Shown piece after piece: positions 1 through 13,200 of a stretch of 64,000 bases of DNA. Both the position numbers and the translations under genes were made by a program. The notes under the pieces were generated by a model. It had not been told where the DNA came from. It made no database searches and worked only from the letters and a program-made list of their open reading frames with translations. Numbering within the stretch: position 1 is the first letter of the stretch; each line of letters starts with the position of its first letter. Origin of the DNA: Chinchilla lanigera. Lineage: Eukaryota > Chordata > Mammalia > Rodentia > Chinchillidae. The stretch is taken from assembly GCF_000276665.1 (NCBI RefSeq), contig NW_004955423.1, positions 9,323,319 through 9,387,318 on the forward strand, given 5' to 3'.

Positions 1-108
1 TTGCTGTGGATGAGTACAGCATCCCTAAGATCCAATCACCTTTCCAAAGGTCCATCTCTGAGCACGTGAGCGTTTTAGGGGTCATTCTTGTCTAAAGCAT
101 AACAGCCC
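1..108 (+). repeat. 3' end of an LTR-like interspersed repeat
   Basis: Matches the pattern of the end of a common mammalian repeat (ATCCAATCACC... CACGTGAG...TTAGGGG...CATAACA). The same family appears at 28700-29490 and 58338-58711, where copies run from TGTTA to TAACA-like ends. The class is not certain; LTR-like by its termini. Confidence 0.45.
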
Positions 109-1479
109 CCTTGCTTTTCTTTATGATTTTACCCCTATGTAAATATCAACTATTTATAGTTTGGAATGTTAATTGACATTATATTTTTTATATTCTTCTA
201 TGAGTTGGTTTTCCCAGTCATCTAAGATTCATCCATATTAATGCCCATGGGTTTAGTTTATTCATTTTAATTTCTGTGTAGCATTCCATTTATAACTCTA
301 CCACAATCTAGGTATGCTTAACTGGTAGGCATTTGAGTTGCCTCAAGTTTTTTTGCTACTACAAATAAAAGTGCAATCATGCAAAAGAGTTTGATGCACA
401 CTCTTAGGTGCAGATAAGAAACAGATTTAGGGAAGAAACTTACAATTACAGATTTAGGAGACCATACACATTTTTCACCTCTTGTTATATCACAGTTTAG
501 GTCAGGCACAGTTTCTGCCTCTCCCATGGGCAAAGTTCAAGTACAGAGGTAACCCTGTCTCTACTGTCTGTGTGTTTAGGAACACTACGCAATGCTGAAG
601 CATCCAAAGGAGCTTTCCTAAAGGGAAACTCATCAGCTAGTATCAGCTGACCTAATTCAGACCTGCTGAGGCAGTTTTCTGCCAAGATTTTTTAAATAGT
701 AGGGAAGAACCTATGGGTCCACTCAACTCTCTCCTTAGTACTATGAATATATATGTGCGGGTCTATTAAGACAACTGTGCAAGAGATTCTGTAGTCTAGA
801 AGTGAAATTTCTTAGCTTGAAGTGTGTGAATCTTCAAATTTATAAGACATTGCCAATTTGTTTTCAAAGGGGTCATGCAAATGTATACTCTCATCAACAA
901 TATGTAGTTTCTAATTGCTCTTGGAGGAGTTTTAGACATTTCATGTAAACTAAGAAAATCTTGTTAAACTTCTTCATAAATCCTGTTGGCATTTTGATTG
1001 AAATTACTTTAAATGTACAAATCTATTTGAAGAGAAAGGATATTTTTAGGAAATTGAGTCTATCTGTGAACATCATGAAACATAGATGTAGATCTTCTTT
1101 ATTATCTTAGAATAGATTTTAGAATTTTCTCCATAAACATGTTACACATATAAAGCACATACTGTATGGCATTTTTTCCTAAGTTCCACATATATTTAGT
1201 TGCTATTATAAATAGCATCTTTAATTAATTTCATTTGTTTGTAGTGGAACTGATTTAAGTTACTATCTAACACTCTTACTAAACAATCATTTCTAGCAAT
1301 TGACTAGAGATTCTCTCCTTCGAAAACTACTAATAAAATTGGTATGAATATATATAAGTACTTAAGCTCATACCTTTTCATAGATCCTCAAAAGGGACTG
1401 AAAATACCCCAAATGATTAAGAGCTCATGATATGAAGAGGAGAAAAGTTTTTGAAATGATGGAAAAATGATGACAACAA
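109..1479. other. A/T-rich intergenic DNA, no gene seen
   Basis: Neither strand shows an exon-like frame with splice signals or a recognisable protein. Probably decayed repeat sequence. Confidence 0.5.
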
Positions 1480-1625
1480 CAAGTCCTGAATCATATGTCA
1501 CAACCACCTGCATCACAATTACCTGGGGCTTTCAGTTTAAATTCACATTTCTGGGCCCCATCTCACTGAACTGGTGAATAATAAGACTGTCAGTGGCAGG
1601 GCTTCTGGCTGTGCAATTTAAGCAT
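1480..1625. mobile_element. MER5-like nonautonomous hAT DNA transposon remnant
   Basis: Contains the family hallmark CACAATTACCTGGGG, followed by the spaced CTGGGCCCCATCTC block. Old and diverged; identified by eye only. Confidence 0.5.
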
Positions 1626-1770
1626 TGCATGTGTTCTTTTCAAGACTGAAGTTTAAAACCATAGAATTGTTGGATGGATTAAAGAAGGGAAAGTTTAAAG
1701 TCCATGAACAAAAACGGTGATTTCTAGAGGCCACATGAAAAAATTTGAGCAAATTAGAGTCATGCAATAA

Positions 1771-1945
1771 TAATTTTTGGCTCTGAATACAACTGGGTCC
1801 TGTGATTCCTAGTCCATTATTAAACATGGAGATGATCTGGGACATCCAGAACACAGCTAATGATATGTTTTCTTTTCTATTACAGATAATAGTGATTCTA
1901 TGGGAATCAGGAAGCTTTTTCCTTGTTAGAAAGAAAAAAAACCAA
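1771..1945 (+). repeat. Diverged direct repeat, copy A
   Basis: Resembles 2718-2890 along its whole length, sharing blocks such as TTTTCTATTACAG and GGGAATCAGGA and a similar A-rich end. The repeat family was not identified. Confidence 0.6.
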
Positions 1946-2717
1946 GAAAATCTGAATGTGATTTAGATATAGCTGTTGATAATTAAGGTACTTACAGGTC
2001 CAAAGCAATTTTATTGGAAGTATTGAAGTCCATCCCCCACTACACATACAATTACATACTCCATTGAAAACACAATTGGGGGCTTTGTCAGACTTCTGTA
2101 GCTATATGCTACAGATAGTCTGGCTTATTTATGCCCTTGGGGGAGTTTCTAGTCTAAGAAAATGTTCAAGGCAAATGAAAATATTTTGTTTACTTACATG
2201 AAGAGAAAAAATGAAAGTTAAATTATATAGTTAAAAGGTGTTTAATTAAGACAGTAACAGTTCTTTAAATCTTGCTTTGATGATATGAGATTCAAGAGAA
2301 ACGAAAGGGTAAATAGTGAAGTCTCACTCAATGCAATTTCTCCCAGGCGCCTATTTTTCTTGTACAACTTTACAGAAAATTTATGCGCATATGAGCATAT
2401 ATAGATACTTATACATGCACAAGTTATAGGAGTTCCTCATTTGGGTAGCATGTGGAAAAGATTTAGAGGCCTACGACTGCTACATTTACAAAAGCCTATT
2501 TCTGCAGCTGGCCCTTCATTGGTATCTGGGAACTTAGATTTGGGGGGTTCCTAGCATTCTGATTCTTTAATGAGCTTGAGTGGTAGAAAACACTTCACAT
2601 ATATTGTCACAATTTGATGCTACAGTAACTAAGCTTATCTTGTGTGACTCCATGGGTAGTGAACTTTTGGAAGCCTTTTCCCCTTTGTTGATTTTGCTTT
2701 GTATCCTTCTAGTATAG

Positions 2718-2890
2718 TAATTCTTAGCTGTGAATACAATTGAGTCCTATGATTTCTAGACCATAACTAAACCTTCAGATGATCTTGAAGATCCTTGACA
2801 CAGGTAGTTATATGTTTGCTTTTCTATTACAGGTTATAGTCTAATTCTGTGGGAATCAGGAGGCTTCTTTCTTGTTAAAAAAACAAACAT
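2718..2890 (+). repeat. Diverged direct repeat, copy B
   Basis: Second copy of the 1771-1945 sequence, about 950 bp downstream in the same orientation, with many substitutions. Confidence 0.6.
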
Positions 2891-4499
2891 TCAGTAAACC
2901 CATACATATTAAACATACTTTATGAGTTCATCAATCAGTCTTAGCCCTTACATTGACAAAATTGTCCTGTGTATTTCATCAATAAGAAATGTTTTCAGGG
3001 ACTTTCGTCATGAGTATTTGTTCCTTCTGGAGAAAAGATGGCTATTGATAAGTGGCTGTCCATGACATTACACGTTCTCCAATATAATCTAATCAGGATT
3101 ATATTCAAGATATCCCTTGTCCCTTGATGCCCAAAATACCATAGGCTTTACCATCTTTCCTGAGGACTTTCATATTCTTTCCTGTTTTTGATTTCCTGTA
3201 TCTTGTATTCTTTATGTTTATCCTTCAGTTTATTTCCTTATTAGTGAATTAGCTTCTTGACAGAAGGTGTACGGTAGGAAGATATTTTGAAATTTTGTAC
3301 ATCTGACAATACATTTATTCTGCTTTCCCACTTGATTGATAGTTTGGTAGAATTTTAAGTAGAAACCAGTCTCTCTAGAATTTCAGATTCTTGCTCCTTT
3401 GTGGGTATTTTTTCCTTCTGTATGCTTTTAGAATTTATTGACTTTCCATTCTGAAACTTATATCTGACAGTCTTGGAGTCTCCAGAATTACATTTTTCTT
3501 TGTACTTCTCTGCTTCTCTAGCAGCCTTAAGAATTATTTCTTCCTGTTTGAACTAGTCTTGTAATTTTATCTTTCCCCTGCACATTCCTCTCCACTATCT
3601 TCTGTTGATTTTTCATTTCCACTATATTCTCTCGTTTCCAAGCATTCGCGCCTGCCTCCCCCATCCACTTTTTCATTGTATTCTGTTGGGGCTTCGTCTC
3701 CTCCTGCCTTTCTGGGGGTATTATAGCTTTCTTAAATATATCCCCTGAATTGTCTGTTTCTCCATATTTCATTTTCAGTGTTTCAGCCTTCTCCTTCCAT
3801 ATTATTGGTTTCTCTTGGCCGCTATGATTAAAAGTAAAAGACAAGTAAAAAGAGGAAACTCTGAGTGGTTGCATAATCTTTTTTGACTGAATTTTACCAG
3901 AGTGGTCTGGTTGTGTGGTTTATAGACAAAAGCCCGGTGGCAGTCTCTTTGGTGGAGCTCTTGGGTTAATCAAATTTTGATTAACATAGTGAGGAATGTG
4001 GGTGGGGAGTTCAGTTTACAGTAGGCACAAACTTGGACTTGTTCCCCATTTAGGTACTGGATAAAGTCAAATACTCAGATAATTCAGCTTCCCAATTTCA
4101 GGTTGGATAGGGGAGAGACAGCTGCCCAGCAACATGAAGCCGGACATAAGTTCTAGCAACACTACGTTCCCTTTCTATTCACCTCTCATATTTCTGCTTT
4201 CCGACTTCCAACATTTTGTTTCCGTCATCTCCATGTCCTTGGAGATTTAAGATTTCCCTGGAGGTTCAGCAACACAGGAAACGATATTGGATGCTTGTCG
4301 TCATGCCACCATTTTAACTCAGAACAGACATCCCTGTGGTCGAAGGCGTTCTGGCCCCTGCAACCTGGCAGCTCAGCCTTTCATTCCAAAGACTCCCCAC
4401 TTTTCCATTTTGGGGGCTTCCTCTAACTTCAGGCTCCACAAGGAGTATACAAAGAGCCATGACGCAGAGCCAAAGAGAGTGGGAATAGTTGGGGCAAAA
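2891..4499. other. Intergenic DNA upstream of CTBS, unidentified old repeat
   Basis: 3130-3900 is T/C-rich on the + strand and has the look of an old repeat. A 115-codon open frame on the - strand at 3527-3874 is Lys/Glu/Gln-rich because of this composition and matches no protein I recognise. Confidence 0.45.
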
Positions 4500-4700
4500 A
4501 GCGGTCGAGATGGCATTTATTGGGCGTCAAAGGCCACAGACCTCCTAAGTGCGCAGTCCACGCAGGCTGGGCCGACCGCCCCGCACCCTGCAAGCAAGGC
4601 CCCGCCCTGAGCAAGGCTCCGCCCACCAGGCGCCCAGCCCAGCCTGTGTCCCGGGCCGTCCGGAGGAGCGCTCCGGGTGCCCTGCAGCCAGCCTGCCCTG
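4500..4700 (+). promoter_or_regulatory. CTBS: CTBS promoter region and 5' UTR, GC-rich
   Basis: The 200 bases before the CTBS start are GC-rich with several CpGs and GC-box-like CCCCGCCC / CCGCCC motifs near 4600-4625. No TATA box was seen. This fits a housekeeping-type promoter for a lysosomal enzyme. The exact transcription start cannot be read from the sequence. Confidence 0.65.
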
Positions 4701-4868
4701 ATGGCTGCGCCTCCCCTCGCATTATGCGCTCCGCGCCCCGCCCCGAGGGTCGCCCTGCGGCCGCTGCGGCTGCTGGCCTTGCTGGCGCTGTGCCTTCCAG
4801 TCTGGGCTGACTGTCCTTGCCGGGAACCTGCGCTCTGCCTCCCGATCCGACACCGCCCGGACTTTGAG
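4701..4868 (+). CDS. CTBS: CTBS coding exon 1: signal peptide and mature N terminus
   Basis: This exon holds 56 codons, from the ATG at 4701 to DFE, and is followed by donor GTCAGA. I chose this ATG because the frame then gives a short basic stretch, a hydrophobic Leu/Ala core and the conserved DCPC segment. The frame stays open for eight codons upstream but with no in-frame ATG. The exon ends in phase 0. Confidence 0.93.
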
Positions 4869-7800
4869 GTCAGAGCCTCTCCCTTGCCACTGTGGGTCTG
4901 GTCCCAAGGCTGGGAGAGAATCTGGAGTGGAACGGAGCCCTAAAGAGGTGGTGGGATGCCAGCCCCAGCCGTGACCACTTGCTGAGGGCCTTCCTGTTTA
5001 CAGATTTCCTTCAGCTTGTAGATGGGGCAATACCGACGCGGAGGGGTTGAGCAACTCCTCCCACGCCTCCCGGGCTCAAGTGCCCGGCTCTGCGGGCGAG
5101 GTTCAAACCCACGTCTCTCTGTGAAGCCAGCCCCGGGTTTCCCCTACCCTGTCCCCGCTCCGGGAGCAGTCTGGGTGTAAAACCCAAAGAAGGTGGGATA
5201 AGTCATTTCCAAGAGAATGAGGGCTTCGTGCGGAAGAGACAGTGTTTTCCTTAGCTTTTTAAAACTGTATTTAGCTCTTTCCTTCAGGGCGCCTCAGAAC
5301 CTCAAGGGCGGTAAAAATAGGTCTTTCAGGAAATTGACCTTCTACCCAAACTGTTTATAAGGCTTCTGGCAACTGAACCAAAACACCCCTTTTGAAGCTA
5401 TAGTAAAGCCACCTAACTGAAGTTTGATAGCAGAAGCTCTTGAGCAGGGAGCAGCGGCTCAATGCAGGCTGGGTGGCATGGACTGGGCATCTGTGACCCC
5501 ACATTCCTGCAAGGACAGCATGGGCAGGGTGGGCAGGGTGGCTGCAACATTATCCAGTTGAACTCGGAGTAGGTCAGGAATAAAATCAGTTTAGTACCAC
5601 ACAGATCCAAGTGTTTTAGCTATGTGGTGCTCACATGGAATTGGACAAAATCAGGGAGCTTATGTTTTTTTTTTTTTTTTTTTTTTGGTCTTTTGAGACA
5701 GGGTTTCAGTATGCTGTTCAGGCTGGCCTTGAACTCATTTTGTAGCCCAGGCTGGCCTCGAACTCATGGTAGTCCTTTTGTCTCAGCCTTCTGAGTGCTG
5801 GGATTACAGTGTGCACCCACACGCCCGGCCTGGGAGGTCAGGTTTAGTCCATAGAACAATTCTTTTGTAGAAACAGGACCAATTCCTCGTTCTTAATGTA
5901 GTAGATTCACTTGGAGGCAGTGCTTGTAAGTATATATACATTGCTTGGGAGAAAAATAAGTAGTGAAAGTTCTGGTGACTGCCCAGTGTGGAAATCTGCT
6001 TTTTAAAAACTTGAGAACTAGAAAAGTTTATCTGAGGAAAGAACAATTCGTGATAATCGACAAGATGCATATCATAAACAACTCATAGAGCTCCAAAAGC
6101 TGAGTGTAGGCTTGTATAGACTGAACACGGAAGCAAAGAAGTTGATTGGCTGTGGTTAGGTGTTTGCCTCATTTGGTTAAGACCCAGAGGAAAGTCCCTG
6201 CTAGTTAGTTGGTGGTTTCTGATTCATTTCTTGTCTGTTTACACTGGGCTGCACTTTGGTTAAGTGGTAATCCAAGACATTGGAGTGGTTTCAGCCTAAT
6301 AGTCTCTCAAATATATGTTTTATTTAACTATCTGAAAAATTTATTGTAGCACCCAATACTTGGTAGATTAGGTAGTGTTTGTGGGCATTTTGAAAAATAC
6401 AGTGCAGGAAATTATGCTTATTTTCCTATGGTCACAGTAAATAAGTCCTTTATTAGCTTTTTCTGTATTTTTTCGAGTATTTTTTATTTTTATTTTTTTG
6501 GTTTTTTTTTTTTTTTTTTTGGTTTTTCTCCGGTACCGGGAACCCAACTCACGACCTTGCGCTTGCCAGGCAGGCACTTTGCCGCTGAGCTAAATCCCCA
6601 GCCCCTTCGAGTATTTTTTAAATCATGGAGATTGTGCCCAAGGCCTAATGCATATTAAGATCTCACAAGGGCTCATTAACTTTTTAAAAAATCAAGTTTA
6701 GCTTTAATTACTGGAATTAAAATCAAGAGTTTGAGAAAAATGTGAGTCCCAAGATTCATGGGTCATTCAGTTCATAATCTGCAATTTTTATTATTTATTT
6801 ATTTATTTTTGAGACAGGGTCTGGATAAATGGCTCAGTTGCCCAAGCTGGGCTTAAATTTTTGATCCTTCTGCCTTAGCTTCCCAGAATGCTGGAATTAC
6901 AGTCATGTGCCATGGCACATTTTTATTATTTCACTGGGAAGTTGAAGTTTAAAAAGTAAAACAAAAAGGGAGGTGACTGAAAAAGTTAAGAAATGTTTGA
7001 GTTTTTAGTGCACCTACTGCTCCTCCCCATCCAGTGTCCTCAAAGTAGCCTAAGGATTTAAATGCCAGTGGATTTCCACTGTTCAAGGATAAAATTCAAA
7101 ATCCTCAGTGGTGTACAAAGTACTTCTTCATGTTGCTAACACCCACCTTAATTCCTTTTATGTGATTCACCACACTTTCAGGATTTCTGTGCTGTAGCTA
7201 CTTTCAAATCCAGAATCAGAATTTTCCCGAGGTGTAGGGACCTTTGAGTTTTTTGTTCCCTCCTCTGAGAAGGTTGTTTTGCCCATTAGTACCCTCCTCC
7301 ATTGTTATTATATAGATTTCATCATCTCTTATGGTCAGTCCTCAGGGAAATTTTCCTGCCCCATCTTCCAAACAGGTCCCCATGGCACCTTGCATTTCCT
7401 TTCAACCTTTACTACTATTGCAATTAATAACTCTCAAATGGACTTGGTCTCTTGTTAACCTCTATGTCCACAGTGCCTAGCAAAATACCCTCCCTAGCTG
7501 GATGTGGCAGTAATGCCTATAATCACAGCTACTATGAGGAGCACAGGTTCCAGACCATCCTGGCTGACTTTGCAATACTCTGCCTCAACAACACCCTGCC
7601 CCAAAACAACAATACCCCGCCCAAAAACATACAAAAAGATTGAGGATGCAGCTTGGTGTTCCCTGAGTTCAATCCTAGCACAAAGAAAAAGGGAAAAAAA
7701 AGGGAAGGAGGGAGTGAGGGAGGGAAGAAGGAAAGAAGGAAGAGAGAAGGAAGGAAAAAGAAAAGAACCTTGAATCCTCCCTATGCTTTACTGAAATTCA

Positions 7801-10223
7801 ATAAATATTTTGAGTCAATTAATTAGTACCTTAGCATAAAAGAAACCTGATCAGTGAGACTTCTGTGAGAAAAAAAAAATACTGGAGGGACTTTAACATC
7901 AGCTGCCTTAGAGTTTGACTTGAATACTAAGAAGTCAGCACCACTGAAAAACATTCATAGTACCTAGTGGAGTATCTAGAGTTCCATCTACAGCAGGCAG
8001 AAACTGTTACCAAACTTCGTTCTCTTGCCTTCCTCATCCAGTTAGTCACAAAGTCCTATAAATTCTGCCTCCCTAGAATCTCCCAGATCTGTTCACTCAC
8101 GTCACTTAACTGCAGTGCTTCATTTTAGTTGAGGTTGCCATCATCTCTTGCCTGGACTCCTCCAACAGCTTCCCTATTCTTCCACTTCAGGCCCCTCTTT
8201 AATCCATTTCCCACTTCAGCGGAAGGAATTTTTTTAAGATGCACACTTTCTTTAAAAAAAGTTCTTATTTTCTCCCTTCCTTCAGGATGTAGTACTGTCT
8301 TCTCAGCAGGTCTTACAAGGCTCCTGAGGATTTAACCACTACTTACCCCTCCCAGGGTCTTCTCTATGCTCTCTAAATTCTAGGCATCAGCCATCCACAC
8401 CGAATATTCAATTACACAGCCACCATGTTCTCTCTGCCTCCAGGTGCTGGCACTTTCCCACTATCTCTTCCTGGCCCATCCCCCCTCAGTTTCCTGGCCT
8501 GGTCAATTACCCTTGCCACCAGTTACATTTGGGACCCCCGTGTCTTTCCCCCTTGTAGTGTCAGAGCCGTGTATATGGTGGTCTGGATGGTCAGCATGAT
8601 ATTCTTCGTTTACATAATGATGACTATGCTGATTGTTCTGCAGGTCTTTGTATTTGATGTGGGGCAGAAAACTTGGAAATCTTATGACTGGTCACAGATT
8701 ACAACTGTGGCAGCTTTTGGAAAATATGACTCAGAGCTCATGTGCTATGCTCATTCAAAAGGAGCCAGAGTAGTGCTAAAAGGTATTTTTTTTTTTTTTT
8801 TTTTTACCAATTGCATGCATTTAATTTGTAAATTTACCTGTATCATTTGCTATAGTCCTTACTTTAAAAAATTCCTTCATGTTTATCTTTTTTTAAAATC
8901 TTGTTTTAATTTTCATTAAATGCATTTCACAAATCAAGATATTTTTTGAAAGGTTAAATAAACCGTTTTATGGTTTCGAGCAAAATGTGACTGCCTAATT
9001 AGCATGCTGACCTTTAGTTAGTCCACAATTTCTGCCTTTAATTTGAGAATGATCTTATTTAACTATGTTGGTAATTTTAGAGATTAGTGGGAAATGGCTT
9101 TTACTTTGGTATATGAATTCTGTATTTGGGGACTAGGGGTTTAGTATTCCAAAATAATGAGAGGTTTTAAAGACATTTTGATCTCTTTGAAAGTGGCTTT
9201 GTAAAATAAATGGCATTTAACTATACAAAAAACTTGTAAGTTCAAAAGATGTATATTTCTTCCATAGGAGATGTGCCCCTAAAAGACATCATTGATCCTA
9301 GTTTCAGAGCATCTTGGATAGCACAGAAACTTCACTTGGTCAAAACACAATATATGGATGGAATTAATATTGACATAGAGCAGGAAGTTAATTGTTCATC
9401 ACCTGAATATGATGCGTTAACAGCTTTGGTCAAAGAAACCACAGAGTCCTTCCATCATGAGATTGAGGGATCGCAGGTAAAAACATCTACTTTTTTTTGG
9501 AAATTCTATTTTCTCCACCAAAATGGTTTGGTGAAGGTATGTGATCTTAGTTTTGTAGTAATGCAATATGAAAGAATTTCAGGACATATTTCCTAAACAT
9601 TTTGTATAAATTTTATTGTTATTACTTAAGGAATTTTAAGGTCCAAAATTTGTTCTCTATTCACATCATAATACAACACTGAGATTACTCCAGTGACTTG
9701 CCTTGCAGCAGGGATACGGTATTAGGCAGTGAAGGCAGGAAGCATCCAGGAGGGATGCTCAAGGCCCAATAAAGCTCAAAGGACTGATACTGTAGAACTT
9801 GTTAGAGCTATGACGTACAACAGACAGTGCGCTTTCCCATTGCCATAATGAGCCTGATTACAGTACAAGGCATCTTGCCAGGCAGTGTGTAGGTAACAAA
9901 GGGTCGTGTGGTTCCAGACCACTAGTCTTACATCTGGACACATATTAAGATGACAAGGGGGTCTCAAGAAGAACAGAAATGTACATGTGCATACACACAA
10001 ATGCTGAGGACTCACTCCCACATTATTATTAAGAAGGTGTTTGATGAACCTAAAATTTATAGTTTTAAAAAAATTCATAGATGATTATAATTAAGAACTA
10101 CCAAGTTAGTGAGTTTTTTGAAAGGGAGGACCAGATCCTTAATGTCTAATATGGTGTTTAAAAATTATTTGCTGAGTATATGAAAGAGGGCTGCCTTTAA
10201 AGAATTTTAAATATGGTTTAATA

Positions 10224-10267
<44 letters not shown>

Positions 10268-13200
10268 ACTAAACTTTCCCTTGATATTCCATGGGAGACT
10301 GGTTCCAAGACCCTACATGGATGCCAAAATCTGTAGATGTTCAAGTCGTGTACAAAAAATGGCAAATTATGCATGACTTCCTGTATAGTCTAGATTACTT
10401 ATAATATCTAATACAATGTAAATGTTTTTATGATGTTATTTAAAAAATAATGTCAAGAAGAGTATGTATGTGCTAAGTACAGGCACAATTTTAAAAAATG
10501 TTTTTTCTAAATATATCTAAGATTGACGAAAATAATATTCATTCCAAGATAATGATTATAAATATAACAAGTGGTTCCTAAACCTGTCTCAGAATCACCT
10601 GGGAGTATTTGTTTAAAATTTCTCAAAACTGATTCAGTAGGTCTGGGATAGAGCTAGGGCACTGCAGTTTTACCAAGTGCTCTAGGTGATTCTATTACAG
10701 TTGACCATCGTGAATATGATAATCATTGGTAAAATAATGATGAGAGGACTCACATCTGTATAGTTTTATGCAAGTAGGGAAGGTTTGTCCATACAGAATG
10801 CAACTTTTCAGATGAGTACAATGTAGAAAAGAATAGCAAATACCTGGCATGCTGGCCACCATACCCCTTTCCTCCTCACAAGTTTTGGTTTCAGGAAATT
10901 CTCCTTCATTCCCTTGGTAGCTATTACTAATAGGTTAGATTTAGTTTGTGGGAAACAATTTATTTGCTGGCCCTCATTAAGCTATAGTGAAAAGGGCAGG
11001 ATGAATGAAATTGAGCAAAAGTCTTATATAGGAATACCATCTCTATTTTCAGCCAGGTGTGCTGGTACATGCTTATAGTCCCAGCATTCTGCAAGGCTAA
11101 GGCAGGAAGATTGCAAGTTTCAGCCTAGTTAGGGGGACCTAGCAATTTAGCAAGACCCTGTCTCAAAATAAAAAATAAAAACAAAAAAGGGTTGGGGATA
11201 TAGTCTAGGGTGATATGTGTGGATTCAATCTCTAGGATCACACCAAAAAAAAAAAAAAAAAAAAACAAACAAATAACAAAAAACCCAAAAGCTAAAGGAG
11301 TAGCCACATTTATGTATGAAGGGTGAGTAGAATAATTTGGGCTATTATGTCAGATTTATATAAGGTGAGTAAGTAGGAGGTACAGTTGGAAAGCCAGTTG
11401 AGATTGAGGAAGATCCAGGATATAACACTGGGGAATATGCATTTTGTTCTGTATGTAATGGGTTACATGTGTATACTTGCAAATATGGCTGTTTCAGGAG
11501 ATTATTCTATAGCAGTATATAAAACCAGAGGAGGAAGGAAGACTACTAAGTACTTACCCAACATCCTATTAACTAGAGATTTATAGTTTGAATTGGGATG
11601 ATGGCATAGTTCTACCACTCAGCAACTATTTGTTGAATTAATTAATAGAAAAGAAGGGGGAAAACAACTGTGAGAAGACACTCAAAGGAAACTGTGAGAT
11701 TAGATAAGGGAAGGAAGGAAAAAGTCAGAAAATGGGCCAACTTTTTAAATTAGTAGCTAGAAAAAAATGACCAAATAGAAATTCTGGAGCAGGAAATGAG
11801 ATTTGGGGAAAAGTTGATTTAAGTTTACAAAATTATGGTCATACAATTAAAGACTTGGAAATGCTCTTGAAGAATTCTTTCTATACTCTTCTTTTCATAG
11901 ATTGGAAAACAGATTCAAATGCCTTAAGTGACAGCAGAGATGTAGACCAAGTTACAATGGAGCCAAAACTAGAACCCAAGTCTTTTGATTTCTTGTTAAT
12001 ATACTAATAGTACTGCTGCAAAAATATAAGATTAACTATGATAGGAAAGTGCCTAATTAAGGAAAAAACCCTTTAATGATATTTTTAGAACATTTCTACA
12101 CATTAAAATAAGGCTTGTTAATATTTATTTAAGGCAGTAAAAGTATTTTAAAGAGGCTCATTTGTGTTGAATTCTAGTTCATCATTCAAAATGAAAGATA
12201 ATACTTGTTTTATTTTAATACTTCCATAAAATAGGTCATTTAAATGATTTATTCAACATTTTAAATTGATTAATCTATACCTGTGGTCCATAACACACCA
12301 GTTTTCTAACTGTACTATTGGGCCAAACCTACCATGTAGTATAATTGTGAATCAGAGGCTTACACTTACAACCCAGTCAGGCTATGACAACAGGAGACTT
12401 ATTTAGCTTGTATAGCTTGCACAGATCTTTAGTATCTGTTGTATTTGAATTCTTTTAGTGCGCATTTACTTTCCAGTTGTTCAGGAGCCTCACCACACTT
12501 TGTTGTCATTATACCTATGTCTTTCAGTCAGCTGAGCTACCAGCCCAACCTCTGAAGGCATTTAGGTTTGAACCTCTTCTTTTGTATATACAGTGTCTAA
12601 ATAAATGCCTAGGCCACTCTAGTGTAGTAAAAAAAAAAAAAATTTCTTAGAACTGTTCTAGTTCTGTATGTGTTAATCTCTACATTCATATACTATAAGC
12701 AATATTTTTTTCTTGGGTAGTATAAGGCAAAAGAATATATAGAAAACCCATGTGATGTAATATGCATATTTGATCATGTTATGTGAAATTATATATGTTT
12801 TCCCACAGGTGACCTTTGATGTAGCTTGGTCTCCAAAGAACATAGACGGAAGATGCTATAATTATACTGGAATTGCAGATGCTTGTGACTTTCTCTTTGT
12901 GATGTCTTATGATGAACAAAGTCAGCTTTGGTCAGAGTGTATTGCAGCAGCCAATGCTCCCTATAATCAGACATTATCTGGTAAGAATTCACAAAGGGAT
13001 CATTTGTTAGTAATATTAATTTCAGGATCTCAAACATCAAGATATCTTTAATATTTCTACATTATTTTTATACCTTTCCATTTGTATACTTACTTTAAAC
13101 ATCTAAAAAAATCCCTTAATTTAGAGAGTTAATGTTTACAAAAAGTTTGAAGTTTTCATTTAATTCTTCTAACAAATATATGGGCTAGGTAATTAATCCT

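Larger units (their letters stand above)
9477..11050. other. CTBS: CTBS intron 3, 5' part
   Basis: No coding sequence seen apart from the flanking exons. It holds a CA microsatellite, DNA-transposon remnants at 10267-10700, and otherwise unassigned A/T-rich sequence. Confidence 0.6.

Noticed and set aside
3527..3874. 115-codon open frame on the - strand upstream of CTBS
   Set aside because: Lys/Glu/Gln-rich because the + strand is pyrimidine-rich; surrounding sequence in the same frame is full of stops, no family recognised, and no splice or promoter context.
8129..8335. 68-codon frame in CTBS intron 1
   Set aside because: Lies in an L2 remnant.
9249..9596. Longer frame around CTBS exon 3
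   Set aside because: The extra residues on both sides are intron; the AG and GT at 9267 and 9477 match the known protein.
10226..10264. Repeat arrays as a possible CRISPR or satellite
   Set aside because: Simple microsatellites only; CRISPR arrays do not occur in mammalian chromosomes and no regular spacer pattern is present.
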